DNA of 64,000 nucleotides from Conexibacter sp. S30A1 (GTDB lineage Bacteria > Actinomycetota > Thermoleophilia > Solirubrobacterales > Solirubrobacteraceae), in the NCBI RefSeq assembly GCF_023330665.1, contig NZ_CP097127.1:2914001-2978000 (forward strand), read 5' to 3'. Shown here one piece after another: positions 55,697-63,881 of this stretch. How positions within the stretch are numbered: the first letter of the stretch is position 1; every line of letters starts with the position of its first letter. The position numbers and the translations under genes were made by a program. A model generated the notes under the pieces. It saw only the letters and a list, made by a program, of their open reading frames with translations, did not search any database and was not told the DNA's origin.

Positions 55697-55969
55697 ATGC
55701 TCACCGTCTACGGCGCCTGTGCGGTCACGTTCATGATGCTCATGTACGCGCTCGAGCGGCGCGGGTCGCGGTTCGTGCTCGCCTTCGCGTTCGGCTGTCT
55801 GCTGTCAAGCAGCTACGGCTTTCTGGCCGGCACCTGGCCGTTCGGGGTTGTCGAGGCGCTGTGGTCCGTTGTGGCGCTCAGACGCTTTATGAGTCTGCGC
55901 GCCGGCGCGAACGCCGGCGAGCCGGGGCCGGGCTCACCACAGATGCCCGCCCGCGAGGCCCGGGACTGA
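55697..55969 (+). CDS. Small hydrophobic protein of unknown function
   Basis: The 90-residue peptide has two membrane segments (VYGACAVTFMMLMYAL and FVLAFAFGCLLSSSYGFLAG) and a hydrophilic tail. ATG 55697 is preferred over TTG 55691. The shape (first helix followed by ALERRGSRFVLAFA) recalls small conserved actinobacterial membrane proteins, but I cannot name a family. It is divergent from the GNAT gene. Confidence 0.6.
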   Translation: MLTVYGACAVTFMMLMYALERRGSRFVLAFAFGCLLSSSYGFLAGTWPFGVVEALWSVVALRRFMSLRAGANAGEPGPGSPQMPAREARD

Positions 55970-56072
55970 ACGGCACTGGGAGGACTCTCGGTCGCGCGCG
56001 CGTAGAGTTTGGCGGCCGCGCGATTCGCGCGCGTGCCAGGTGATCGTCCCCATCTTGGTCAGGAGCGAGCGG

Positions 56073-57758
56073 ATGCTGGAGCGTGTGGGAGTGTCGCGGC
56101 GGTGGGCGGCGTTGGCCACGGTGACCGTGTGCGGTTTTGGTGTGTGGGTGCCGGGTGCCTGGGCGGCTTCGTCGGCTTCTTATTTCACGGCGCTTTCTGG
56201 GCAGATGACGATCGCGCGCTACGGGGCGGCGGCGGCACCGTTGCCGGACGGGCAGGTGTTGATCGCCGGCGGCGAGAACGGCAGCGGTCCGCAGTCGAGC
56301 GCAGAGGTGTTCGATCCAACGACCGGGACGTTTGCGGCGACGGGGTCGATGACCTACGCGCGCTACGGGGCGGTGGCGGCGCCGTTGCCGGACGGGGACG
56401 TGCTGATCGCCGGCGGCGCCAGCAGTGGCGCCTACTTGACGAGTGCAGAGGTGTACGACCCGGCCAACGGCACGTTCAAAACCGTTGGGTCGATGACCAC
56501 CCCACGCGCGTTCGCGGTGGCGGCCTCGCTGCCGGACGGGCAGGTGCTGATCGCCGGTGGGGCCAATCTGACCGGCCCCCTGTCGAGCGCGGAGGTGTTT
56601 GATCCGGCGACCGGGATGTTCACGGCGCTGTCGGCGCAGATGACCACCGCACGCAAGGGCGCGGTGGCGGCGCCGTTGTCGGACGGGAACGTGCTGATCG
56701 CCGGCGGAGATAGCAGCAGCGGCACCGTCTTGCAGAGTGCGGAGGAGTTTGATCCGGCGACCGGGACGTTCACGGCGCTGTCGGCGCAGATGACCGTCGC
56801 CCGCTACGGGGCGGTCGCGGCGCCGTTGTCGGACGGGAACGTGCTGATCGCCGGCGGCGAGGACTCGAGCTCCAGCTTCGTGTCGAGTGCGGAGGTGTTT
56901 GATCCGGCGACCGGAACGTTCACGGCTACGGGGTCGATGACGACCACACGCGAGGGGGCGGCGGCGGCACCGCTGCCTGACGGGCAGGTGCTGATCGCCG
57001 GCGGCGAAGGCAACACCAGCGGCTACCTCCAGAGCGCGGAGGTGTTTGAACCGGCACCGGAGGCCTCCGTGACCGGCGGCGGGTTTGGCGACCAGACCGT
57101 CGCGCAACCGTCGATGGTGCAGACGCTGCTGGTCACCAACGTCGGTTCACAGGTGCTTTCGATCGCAGGCGCGAGTCTCGGTGGTGCTGACCCCGGCGAC
57201 TTTGCGATCACCAGCGATAGCTGCGCGGCAAGGCGGCTTGCGTTTGAGCAGAGCTGCACGATCCAGGTGCAGTTCACGCCGTCGGCTGCGGGTGCACGGA
57301 CCGCGACGCTGAGCCTTCAAGACAACGAGCCGGTCCCGGCGAGCATCACGCTGTCGGGTAACGGGGTGCCGGCCAACAGCGGCCCGGCGGGCACGACCGG
57401 CCCAGCGGGCGCAACCGGCCCAGCGGGACCCAGGGGCGCGAGGGGCCGCCCGGGCGAGATCCTGCTGGTGAGCTGCCGGACGGTCATCGCGACGATCAGG
57501 CGTCACGGCCACCGGGTCAAGGTCAGGCGCTACAGGTGCACGAGCAGACACATCACCGGCACCGTCAGGTTCACAACGACCGGAGCGCGTGCGCGACTGG
57601 TCCGAGGTCACGTGCTGTATGCGAGCGGCAGCATCCGTCACGGCCGGCTCATGCTCCACGTCCGCCGGGGGACCCGACCCGGCCGCTACACCCTGATCCT
57701 CACACACCGTCACGGGCACCGTTTGATCACAACCCACCACACGATCACCATCACCTGA
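56073..57758 (+). CDS. Secreted kelch-type beta-propeller protein with ASPM/Ig-like and collagen-like segments
   Basis: The 561-residue protein has a signal peptide (about 8-31, ending GAWAAS). Six kelch-like repeats of about 53 residues follow, each with PLPDGQVLIAGG or PLSDGNVLIAGG and SAEVFDPATGTF, forming a probable six-bladed propeller. Next come an Ig-like choice-of-anchor-D domain (LLVTNVGSQVLSIAGASLGG, SCTIQVQFTPSAAG), a short collagen-like Gly-X-Y run (GPAGTTGPAGATGPAGPRG) and a basic His/Arg-rich end. ATG 56073 is chosen because AGGAG lies 7 bases upstream; a GTG lies at 56040. It is probably a surface or adhesion protein. Confidence 0.8.
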   Translation: MLERVGVSRRWAALATVTVCGFGVWVPGAWAASSASYFTALSGQMTIARYGAAAAPLPDGQVLIAGGENGSGPQSSAEVFDPTTGTFAATGSMTYARYGAVAAPLPDGDVLIAGGASSGAYLTSAEVYDPANGTFKTVGSMTTPRAFAVAASLPDGQVLIAGGANLTGPLSSAEVFDPATGMFTALSAQMTTARKGAVAAPLSDGNVLIAGGDSSSGTVLQSAEEFDPATGTFTALSAQMTVARYGAVAAPLSDGNVLIAGGEDSSSSFVSSAEVFDPATGTFTATGSMTTTREGAAAAPLPDGQVLIAGGEGNTSGYLQSAEVFEPAPEASVTGGGFGDQTVAQPSMVQTLLVTNVGSQVLSIAGASLGGADPGDFAITSDSCAARRLAFEQSCTIQVQFTPSAAGARTATLSLQDNEPVPASITLSGNGVPANSGPAGTTGPAGATGPAGPRGARGRPGEILLVSCRTVIATIRRHGHRVKVRRYRCTSRHITGTVRFTTTGARARLVRGHVLYASGSIRHGRLMLHVRRGTRPGRYTLILTHRHGHRLITTHHTITIT

Positions 57759-57868
57759 CAGCCGGCACACAACCGCCGCAGTTCGCGCATCCGGGCTCGA
57801 TCGGCTCGCTATTTTCACGGGCCTGTGAAGCGCGCAGCTCCGACAACTCCGGCGCCGGGCACGCCCCG

Positions 57869-58726
57869 ATGACCGCCGTCGCCTTTGCGACGTGCGCGGC
57901 GCATCCTTCGGGAATCCCAGACGACCGGCCGGCGGCGCAGCTGGTCGGCGCCGAGTTCCAGATCTGGGATGACGAGAGCGTCGATTGGCACGCCTATGAC
58001 CGCGTCGTGGTGCGGTCCGTGTGGGACTACACCGCCAAGCTCGACGCCTTCCTCGATTGGGTGCGGGTTGTTGGCGGCGGGCGCCTGCGCAACAGCCCGG
58101 AGCTGCTTGCCTTCAACGCTGACAAGCGCTACCTGGCCACGCTCGACGCTCCGACAGTGCCGACGAGATTGCTCGAGCCCGGTGACCCGTTGCCCGCCTT
58201 CACCGACGAGGTTGTGCTCAAGCCGAATATCTCCGCGGGCGCACGCGACACCGGCCGTTTCACCCCTGACGCCACGGACGAGGCCGTGCGGCTGCTTGAC
58301 CGCATCCATCGCAGTGGCCGTGCGGTGCTGATGCAGCCCTACCTGTCCGGTGTGGATCTCGACGGCGAGCGCGCCGTGGTTTTCTTCGGCGGGCAGCTCT
58401 CGCATGTGCTTCACAAGCGCCCGGTGCTGCGTGACCCCGGTGTGGCCCCGGTCGCGAACGCCGCCCACGCCCCGGCGGCGATCATGCTCGATCCCGACCT
58501 CGTCGTGCCTGGCAGCGCCAGTGCCGAGCAGCTGCAGCTCGCCCAGCGGGTCCACGGCGAGGTCGCGGAGCGCTTCGGCGAGCCACTGTTTTTGCGTGTC
58601 GACATGGTCCCCGGCCCCGACGGCGCGCCGGTGGTGATCGAGCTGGAGGCGATCGAGCCGATCCTCTACCTGGGCTTGATTCCCGGCGCCGCGGAACGTT
58701 TCGCGGCGGCCGTGCGTCGCTGTTGA
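57869..58726 (+). CDS. ATP-grasp ligase-like protein (RimK/DcsG-type)
   Basis: The 285-residue protein has an ATP-grasp fold. The N-terminal region carries VVRSVWDYTAKLDAFLDWV. The central part has the ATP-binding lysine in VVLKPNISAGARDTGRF. The C-terminal metal-binding segments are MQPYLSGVDLDGERAVVFF and RVDMVPGPDG followed by VIELEAIEP. It resembles proteins related to the cycloserine-pathway ligase DcsG and glutathione-synthetase-like enzymes. ATG 57869 is chosen where the family N-terminus starts; the frame is open upstream but antisense-like. No biosynthetic partner genes are adjacent. Confidence 0.8.
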   Translation: MTAVAFATCAAHPSGIPDDRPAAQLVGAEFQIWDDESVDWHAYDRVVVRSVWDYTAKLDAFLDWVRVVGGGRLRNSPELLAFNADKRYLATLDAPTVPTRLLEPGDPLPAFTDEVVLKPNISAGARDTGRFTPDATDEAVRLLDRIHRSGRAVLMQPYLSGVDLDGERAVVFFGGQLSHVLHKRPVLRDPGVAPVANAAHAPAAIMLDPDLVVPGSASAEQLQLAQRVHGEVAERFGEPLFLRVDMVPGPDGAPVVIELEAIEPILYLGLIPGAAERFAAAVRRC

Positions 58727-58757
58727 CGCCATGGGCGGTGCCGCGCACCGGTGATGG

Positions 58758-58779
58758 GGCGCTCGCGCGATTGAGCGCC
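58758..58779. terminator. Hairpin between convergent ATP-grasp and UPF0303 genes
   Basis: A 7-bp stem GGCGCTC/GAGCGCC with an 8-base loop lies in the 66-base gap between two converging stops. Its place suits a bidirectional terminator. Confidence 0.45.
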
Positions 58780-58792
58780 GCTGCCGGCCTGC

Positions 58793-59275
58793 TCAGCCGG
58801 ATCGACCAGCGAGGAACGCGGAGATCATCTCGACCACGAACGCGTGGTCCTCTGATTGGGGCAGGCCGGAGACGGTGACGGTTCCGACGACGCCCACGCC
58901 GGCAATCCGAATCGGGAACGCGCCACCGTGGGGGGCAAACAGCACGGGTTCGACGCCCAGCGCCGCATCGAGCTCCCTGCCAGCGGCCGCCAGGCGGCGG
59001 CCAACAAGGTAGGAGGAGGCGCCGAAGCGGTTGACGACGTTGACCTTGCGCTCGATCCAGGCGTCGTTGTCCGGCGTCGTACCATCGAGCGCCGCGTGAA
59101 AGAGCTGATGACCGTGCCGGCGGATATCGATCGTGATGGCCAGCGCCCGCGCGCTCGCCGCCGCGACCATCGCGCAGCCCAGCTTCCAGGCATCGGTGTT
59201 GTCGAAGCGGCCGAATATGAGTTCGCGTTCCTGCGCCTCGAGCTGGGCGATGAGCTCCTGCTCATCGCCGCTCAT
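58793..59275 (-). CDS. UPF0303 / HbpS-like haem-degrading-domain protein
   Basis: The 160-residue protein matches the UPF0303 (GlcG/HbpS-like) fold: FDNTDAWKLGCAMVAAA, ITIDIRRHGHQLFHAALDG, WIERKVNVVNRFGASSY and the glycine-rich PHGGAFPIRIAGVGVVGTVTVSG. HbpS-like proteins can bind and degrade haem, but many homologues are uncharacterised. Its ATG overlaps the stop of the Gfo/Idh gene by 4 bases, so the pair is co-translated. Confidence 0.82.
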   Translation of the reverse strand: MSGDEQELIAQLEAQERELIFGRFDNTDAWKLGCAMVAAASARALAITIDIRRHGHQLFHAALDGTTPDNDAWIERKVNVVNRFGASSYLVGRRLAAAGRELDAALGVEPVLFAPHGGAFPIRIAGVGVVGTVTVSGLPQSEDHAFVVEMISAFLAGRSG

Positions 59276-60249
59276 GAGCGCGCCCCGGCTCGGGCCCGCA
59301 CGGCGTCCATCGTCTCCATGATCGCGACGGTCTCGTCGAGGCTCATCAGTGGACTCTCGAGCTCGCCTGCGGCAAGACGGCGAGCGACCTCGTCGGCCTG
59401 ATGGCGCAGCCCGCGGCCCTGGTGCTCTGAGCGCACCACGGTTGGCTCGCCGTCGCGCGGGATCAGGCTGACGGAGGCCGGGGCGTAGAAGGCGCCGTCG
59501 ATCTCGATCCGCGCATCTGTCCCGACGATCGCGGCTCTGGTTGGGCTCTTGGCTCGGAGAGTGCATGTCAGCACCGCCTGGGCGCCACTCGCATAGCTGA
59601 ACAGCATCGAGGTCTGCGCGTCGACGCCGGTGAACGCCGGATCGCTGATCGCGACGATCTCTGTAGGGCTGCCCAGGACCATCGATGCGAACGACACCGG
59701 ATAGATGCCAAGGTCGAGCAGTGCGCCGCCTCCGAGTGCCGGGGCGAACAAGCGAAACTCTGGGTCTTCGGCGAACCACTGGCCGTGATCGGCGCTCACC
59801 GTCACGATCTCGCCGAGCGTGCCCTGCGCGAGCCATTCTCTGACCACGGCGATGTGGGGCAGGAACCGTGTCCACATCGCCTCCATCGCAAACAGCCGCC
59901 GCTCACGCGCAACCGCGACCACCTCGCGAGCCTCCTGCGCGTTCATCGTGAACGGCTTCTCGACCAGCACCGGCTTGCCGGCCTCCAGGGCAAGCAGCGC
60001 GTTGTCGCGATGCATCGGGTGCGGGGTTGCCACGTAGACGATGTCAACCTCAGGGTCGCCGACGAGCGCCTCGTAGCTCGCGTGCGCACGCGAAACCCGG
60101 TGCGCCTTGGCGAAGCGCTCCGCCGACTCCTGGCTGCGTGAGCCGACCGCCGCAACGACGCCCGAGTCGCTCAGTGCCAGATCCGTCGCGAACGCAGCCG
60201 CGATCAGACCGGTTCCGAGGAGTCCCCACCGCAGCTGTCCTTCGGTCAT
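59272..60249 (-). CDS. Gfo/Idh/MocA-family NAD(P)-dependent oxidoreductase
   Basis: The 325-residue protein has an N-terminal Rossmann domain with GLLGTGLIAAAFATDL, the family motif VLVEKPFTMN (catalytic Lys of EKP) and EAMWTRFLPHI, followed by the alpha/beta substrate domain (GGGALLDLGIYPV). The EAMWTR and LGIYP motifs resemble the dihydrodiol/trans-1,2-dihydrobenzene dehydrogenase-like and sugar dehydrogenase subgroup. AAAGGA lies about 8 bases before ATG 60249. It is coupled to the UPF0303 gene. Confidence 0.87.
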   Translation of the reverse strand: MTEGQLRWGLLGTGLIAAAFATDLALSDSGVVAAVGSRSQESAERFAKAHRVSRAHASYEALVGDPEVDIVYVATPHPMHRDNALLALEAGKPVLVEKPFTMNAQEAREVVAVARERRLFAMEAMWTRFLPHIAVVREWLAQGTLGEIVTVSADHGQWFAEDPEFRLFAPALGGGALLDLGIYPVSFASMVLGSPTEIVAISDPAFTGVDAQTSMLFSYASGAQAVLTCTLRAKSPTRAAIVGTDARIEIDGAFYAPASVSLIPRDGEPTVVRSEHQGRGLRHQADEVARRLAAGELESPLMSLDETVAIMETMDAVRARAGARS

Positions 60250-60316
60250 GCGTTTCGTCCTTTCGCTCTGCTGGGCCACCGCACCGATTCTGGCGTGTCG
60301 GCGGCATCCATGACGA

Positions 60317-60943
60317 TTACACGTACGCGACGAAGTCCTCGTGAGCAAGGCGCGGCAGCCGGTCAAACCACGGGTCGACTCCAGGCTTGCCGATGTTGAC
60401 GACGAGGATCGTCTGCCACGGACTGTCCGGAAAGAACTCGCGGTCGATCGCTTCAGCGTCGTAGCCGAGCATCGGCCCGGCCGCCAGGCCCGCCGCACGC
60501 ACGGCAAGGATGAAGTAGCCCGCCTGCAGCGCGCCGTTGAACTTGGCCAGGCGCTTGCGGTTCTCCAGATCGCCCGCAAACGCGTCTCGCAGCTCGGGCC
60601 GGTATGGCAGCAGCTCGGGGATCTTCTCGTGAAACTCGTTGTCGACCGCGAGGATGGCCACCGCTGGAGCGCTGAGCGTCTTGGCGCGGTTGCCCTCGTT
60701 CATCAGCGGGCCCAGGCGCTTCTTGCCCTCGGGGCTGCGCACGAACAGGATCCGCAGCGGATTGGTGTTGGCCATCGTCGGTGGCCACTTCGCGAGCTCG
60801 GTTATCGCCTTGAGCTGCTCGTCGCTGACGGGCTCCGCGGAGAACGTGTTGGCGGTCCGGGCGGCGGTGAACAGCAGCTCCTGGGCGGCTGGCTCGAGCG
60901 CGAGCAGGTTGGCGTTGGTCTGGATGCTTTCAGTTGAGGTCAT
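60317..60943 (-). CDS. Nitroreductase-family protein (malonic semialdehyde reductase RutE-like)
   Basis: The 208-residue flavoenzyme matches the RutE/HadB-like nitroreductase group: LLFTAARTANTFSAEPVSDEQL, AKWPPTMANTNPLRILFVRS, MNEGNRAKTLSAPAVAILA and LAAGPMLGYDAEAID. It uses FMN and NAD(P)H, in RutE to reduce malonic semialdehyde. ATG 60943 is chosen because a TTG start further upstream would lie inside a perfect palindrome that looks like its operator. No other rut genes are present. Confidence 0.87.
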   Translation of the reverse strand: MTSTESIQTNANLLALEPAAQELLFTAARTANTFSAEPVSDEQLKAITELAKWPPTMANTNPLRILFVRSPEGKKRLGPLMNEGNRAKTLSAPAVAILAVDNEFHEKIPELLPYRPELRDAFAGDLENRKRLAKFNGALQAGYFILAVRAAGLAAGPMLGYDAEAIDREFFPDSPWQTILVVNIGKPGVDPWFDRLPRLAHEDFVAYV

Positions 60944-60970
60944 GACGTTCTGGGACGGTTGCGGAAAAGA

Positions 60971-60988
60971 TAGTTGAGTAGTCAACTA
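60971..60988. promoter_or_regulatory. Palindromic operator candidate upstream of the nitroreductase gene
   Basis: TAGTTGA-GTAG-TCAACTA is a perfect dyad with 7-base arms, 28-45 bases before the nitroreductase ATG. It is AT-rich amid G/C-rich DNA. HxlR- or MarR-type repressors often bind such sites before nitroreductase genes. Confidence 0.6.
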
Positions 60989-61075
60989 TAGCGAGGCCAA
61001 CGGGTCGGCTCTGCGGGGCCAGCTAAACGATTGATGGCCGTCGCCGCGCCACGTTTGAGGCGATACCGTGAGGCG

Positions 61076-61441
61076 ATGACGCGCGTCGATAAGTGGCTCT
61101 GGACAGTGCGGCTTGTGAAGACGCGCGCGGCGGCCACCGAGGCCGCCAGGGGCGGACGCGTTCACATCAACGGCATCGCCGTCAAGCCGAGCCGCGAGGT
61201 CGTGGCTGGTGACGAGCTGGAGCTCACGGTCGGCCCGTTGCGCCGCACCGTGATCGTCCGGGGTGCCGCGGAGCACCGGGTCTCGGCGCCAGAAGCGGCA
61301 GAGCTCTACGAGGAAACCAAGCAGAGCATCGCCGAGCGTGAGCGTCAGGCCGAGCTGCGCCGTCTGGCCGGCCCGGTTGATCGCGGTGGGCGCCCGACCA
61401 AGAGGGAGCGCCGCCGCTACGACTCGGGGCCGCGGCGGTAG
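61076..61441 (+). CDS. S4-domain RNA-binding protein (Hsp15-like)
   Basis: The 121-residue protein has an N-terminal S4 domain: RVDKWLWTVRLVKTRAAATE, GGRVHINGIAVKPSREVVAG and DELEL. A basic C-terminal tail ends GGRPTKRERRRYDSG. This matches the Hsp15/HslR family, which binds stalled 50S subunits carrying nascent peptide. ATG 61076 is chosen because the S4 domain begins there. It is divergent from the nitroreductase gene. Confidence 0.9.
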   Translation: MTRVDKWLWTVRLVKTRAAATEAARGGRVHINGIAVKPSREVVAGDELELTVGPLRRTVIVRGAAEHRVSAPEAAELYEETKQSIAERERQAELRRLAGPVDRGGRPTKRERRRYDSGPRR

Positions 61442-61459
61442 CCGTGGTGGCGTGCCGGT

Positions 61460-61863
61460 TCACGTTCGGCGGGGCCTGAGCTCGGACCATTCGTCGTAGG
61501 CGTTTATCGTCACGAGAAATGGATCCAAGCCGGCAAGCCCGAGCAGCCCGAAGGCCCATGGCCAGGGCTCGCAGAAGTAGACCGTTGGGCTCCATGCATG
61601 GCTCTGTTGGCCTTGCCTCAGCGCGAGGTTCACGGGGATGACCGCCGAGGTTGTTCGGAGCCCCCGACGATGACCTCGCCCGACACCGCGTCGGTTAGAT
61701 CGAGTCCGGCAAGCTCCGCGACATGGCGGCCCATCCGGATCTCCGAGGCCCCGGTGTCGATCAGGCATGCCTGAGGAGCCATCTCGAGTCCCTCGACGAC
61801 GAGATCCACGACCGGGCGAGCGCGTCCCGCCTGTCCGGGGAGCGTCTGGAAGCGATGCCTCAT
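61460..61863 (-). pseudogene. Retropepsin-like aspartic protease gene broken by a frameshift
   Basis: The N-terminal part (61630-61863) encodes PVVDLVVEGLEMAPQACLIDTGASEIRMG, with the retroviral-type catalytic DTGA motif, but stops early after GGSEQPRRSSP. The rest of the fold continues in another frame (to 61460) with TSAVIPVNLAL, SHAWSPTVYFCEPWPWAFG and LLGLAGLDPFLVTI, the usual C-terminal half of such proteins. A one-base shift near 61645-61665 explains both. It overlaps the upstream DUF5678-like gene by 4 bases. It may be a real mutation, a sequencing error or a recoding site. Confidence 0.65.
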
Positions 61864-62360
61864 CGCGGCGCGAGCCCGCTTGCCTCGAGTTCGTTGGCGG
61901 GAACCCGAAACATACTGTCCGCCTTCAGGCGGTGCTGGCTGAGCCAGCCGACCACGGAACGAGGATCAGATGCCGCGACGAGGACCTCCGGCCCCTTAGT
62001 CGCCACCCACTGACCGATGAACGGCTCCAGCGTTTCTGCCGCCGGACGTGTGCGGCCCGCCGCTCGCCGGGCGGCACTGGGCGGGGTACCGGTCGCGCGC
62101 GCCAGGTCCGCCGGCCGCCGCCCGGCGGCAAACCCCAAACCGGTGAGTATCCGGCGGGCGTGATGGCTCGTGAACGCCGCCCTGTCCAGGCCGGTGATCT
62201 CGCTGAGCACCTGCTTCGGCGGATACCGCCGCGCTCCGATCACCACGAAGTGGTCCCTGAGCGGCTCGGGAAGCACGGATCGCATCGAACGTTCGACCTG
62301 GCTGGCCCGCAGCACAAAAGCTCTGCCCGCCACGTTCACCTTCCGAATCGTCGCCGACAT
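61860..62360 (-). CDS. DUF5678-like protein paired with the retropepsin-like gene
   Basis: The 166-residue protein has an N-terminal region with RKVNVAGRAFVLRASQVERS, YPPKQVLSEITGL and a C-terminal segment FIGQWVATKGPEVLVAASDP followed by VVGWLSQHRLKADSMFRVP. The latter resembles DUF5678, a small domain often encoded beside aspartyl-protease-like genes. GGAGAA precedes ATG 62360 by 4 bases. The function is unknown; the pair might form a protease-linked or toxin/antitoxin-like unit, which is speculation. Confidence 0.65.
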   Translation of the reverse strand: MSATIRKVNVAGRAFVLRASQVERSMRSVLPEPLRDHFVVIGARRYPPKQVLSEITGLDRAAFTSHHARRILTGLGFAAGRRPADLARATGTPPSAARRAAGRTRPAAETLEPFIGQWVATKGPEVLVAASDPRSVVGWLSQHRLKADSMFRVPANELEASGLAPR

Positions 62361-62830
62361 TGTTTCTCCGATCTGTCTCTGATCTGAAGCGTACAAGTTT
62401 GCGATGGTGCGCTGCCCGGTTCATGACACTCGTGTGGCACCAGCCTCTGGGTGTCCACAAACTCGATCAGCCCATGAGCGACGCAGCCGCCGAGAGGCTC
62501 GCGCAACCGCTTGCCGCGACGAGCACCGATCGTGCTTCCGGACTCCGCCGACCAGGCGCGGCCGCTCTGCCAGCTGGCCCGGCTGGCGCCGCACGGGCAG
62601 GGCGCGGGAGCCTCAAGTGGTCGCTGGCCGAGCGCCGTCGCCAGCATGTGCACCACCGTGTCGACGCCGCCGAGCTCCCGGTCCGTCACGAGGCCTGCAG
62701 GACGGCGCGGCCCTACAAGCTGGCGCTCACCAAGTCCGGCGCACTGTTCGAGCATGAGTTGCGCAAGCGTGACGACGATCGGCAAGACCTCGTCTGGGTC
62801 GAAGGCTGAAGGCCTGGTGGTCGCGGCGCG
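62361..62830 (+). other. Stretch without a convincing gene; possible remnant of a larger coding sequence
   Basis: About 470 bases lie between two minus-strand genes. A plus-strand frame ending at 62809 carries a tail (RPYKLALTKSGALFEHELRK then DDDRQDLVWVEG) that looks like genuine protein sequence. The part before it has shadow-like composition with no start context. It may be the eroded end of a lost gene. Nothing else is recognised here. Confidence 0.3.
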
Positions 62831-63562
62831 CTATGCCGCTTGGCTCAGATCCTCGCCCGTGTCGATGAGGACGGCTGAGTAATGGAAGCCGCCACGGCCC
62901 ACGGCACGTTCCAGCGTCGCGAGCACGCGTTGCGGATCGTCGTAGGGCCCGCTGACGTAGTGGGGCCTGCCGTCCTTGCCGAACGTGATCGCGCTTGGTC
63001 CTGACCAGCTGCCCAGCGCAGGGCAAGCGCGCCTGAAGTCCGGGTGGGGCTCGAAGCCGAGCTCGCGCGCGAACTCGACGGCACCGAGCACCAGGTGCTG
63101 CCCCATCTCGAGCGGTACCGCGAGGCCCTGGGAGTGCCACGGTTCATAGTGATGCAGCCTGGCTGCGTCGAACTCACGGGTCCGCATCCGCTGCGGTCCC
63201 ATCGCGTTCTTGACGCCAAGGCACCAGGTGTCCACCAGAAAGGTGCAGACCTGCAGCTGGTCGCGTCCGCACGGTCTCGCGGTCATTACGACGGCGATGC
63301 CACCGACTTGAGCGTCGTCCTCCTCGTCCGGCCAATCATCGTGACCGTCGATCCTGAGCCCTTGCCGCCAGCCTGGGTTGATCCAGCATCTGACCCGATC
63401 GGCGGCTCGACCGGACGCCGCGCCCTGCGACTCGGCTGCAACCGCCCTTATGAGCTGTGTGGCCTCGCTCTTGCTGATCGCCAGCGCGCGTGCGACTTCC
63501 GCCGGCGCGTAGCCCTGTGCTCGCAACTCCCGAACCCTGTTGAGTAAGCGCTCGTCGATCAT
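62831..63562 (-). CDS. HTH-domain protein of unknown function
   Basis: The 243-residue protein has an N-terminal helix-turn-helix (LLNRVRELRAQGYAPAEVAR, ALAISKSEATQLIRAV). It has a longer C-terminal domain with CWINPGWRQGL, VCTFLVDTWCLGVKNAMGP, GAVEFARELGFEPHPDF and ITFGKDGRPHYVSGPYDDP. The C-terminal part is recognisably conserved in actinobacteria from memory, but has no assigned role. The start is ATG 63562 or GTG 63568. No operon partner is visible. Confidence 0.7.
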   Translation of the reverse strand: MIDERLLNRVRELRAQGYAPAEVARALAISKSEATQLIRAVAAESQGAASGRAADRVRCWINPGWRQGLRIDGHDDWPDEEDDAQVGGIAVVMTARPCGRDQLQVCTFLVDTWCLGVKNAMGPQRMRTREFDAARLHHYEPWHSQGLAVPLEMGQHLVLGAVEFARELGFEPHPDFRRACPALGSWSGPSAITFGKDGRPHYVSGPYDDPQRVLATLERAVGRGGFHYSAVLIDTGEDLSQAA

Positions 63563-63671
63563 GCCCACGTTTGTACGCCACCGACCGGACGCGAGACGGC
63601 GCCGGCGTGTGCGCGAGCTCGCGGTCCTGGGCGCTACCGTGGCGGTGCTGCTGACCGTCTGGGCGGCTGGT

Positions 63672-63860
63672 TCAGCGAGTGGCGGCGTGTGTGCTGAACG
63701 TGATCGCGTCGCCGACGGGTTCGCCGTGCTCGTCGTAGGTCACCAGGGCGAGGTGCTCTGCCGCCTCCGGCGCCTCACCGACGATCTGCTCAAGCGTCGC
63801 GCGGGCCTGTCGCTCCTCATCGAAGGACTCGACAAGGTTGCCGCTGCTGTCAAGGATCAC
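63672..63860 (-). CDS. Small hypothetical acidic protein
   Basis: The 62-residue peptide (ILDSSGNLVESFDEERQARA, then AEHLALVTYDEHGEPVGDAI) has a beta-hairpin then helix pattern and an acidic composition. It looks like a genuine small protein. The start is GTG at 63860. The frame continues upstream without a start codon to a TAG at 63882-63884 that ends the neighbouring partial frame in the same phase. Confidence 0.5.
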   Translation of the reverse strand: MILDSSGNLVESFDEERQARATLEQIVGEAPEAAEHLALVTYDEHGEPVGDAITFSTHAATR

Positions 63861-63881
63861 GTGGTACGTCGACCGCCCAGG

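Noticed and set aside
57536-57868. Upstream extension of the ATP-grasp gene
   Set aside because: It overlaps the end of the kelch protein gene in another frame and has shadow composition. The family starts at ATG 57869.
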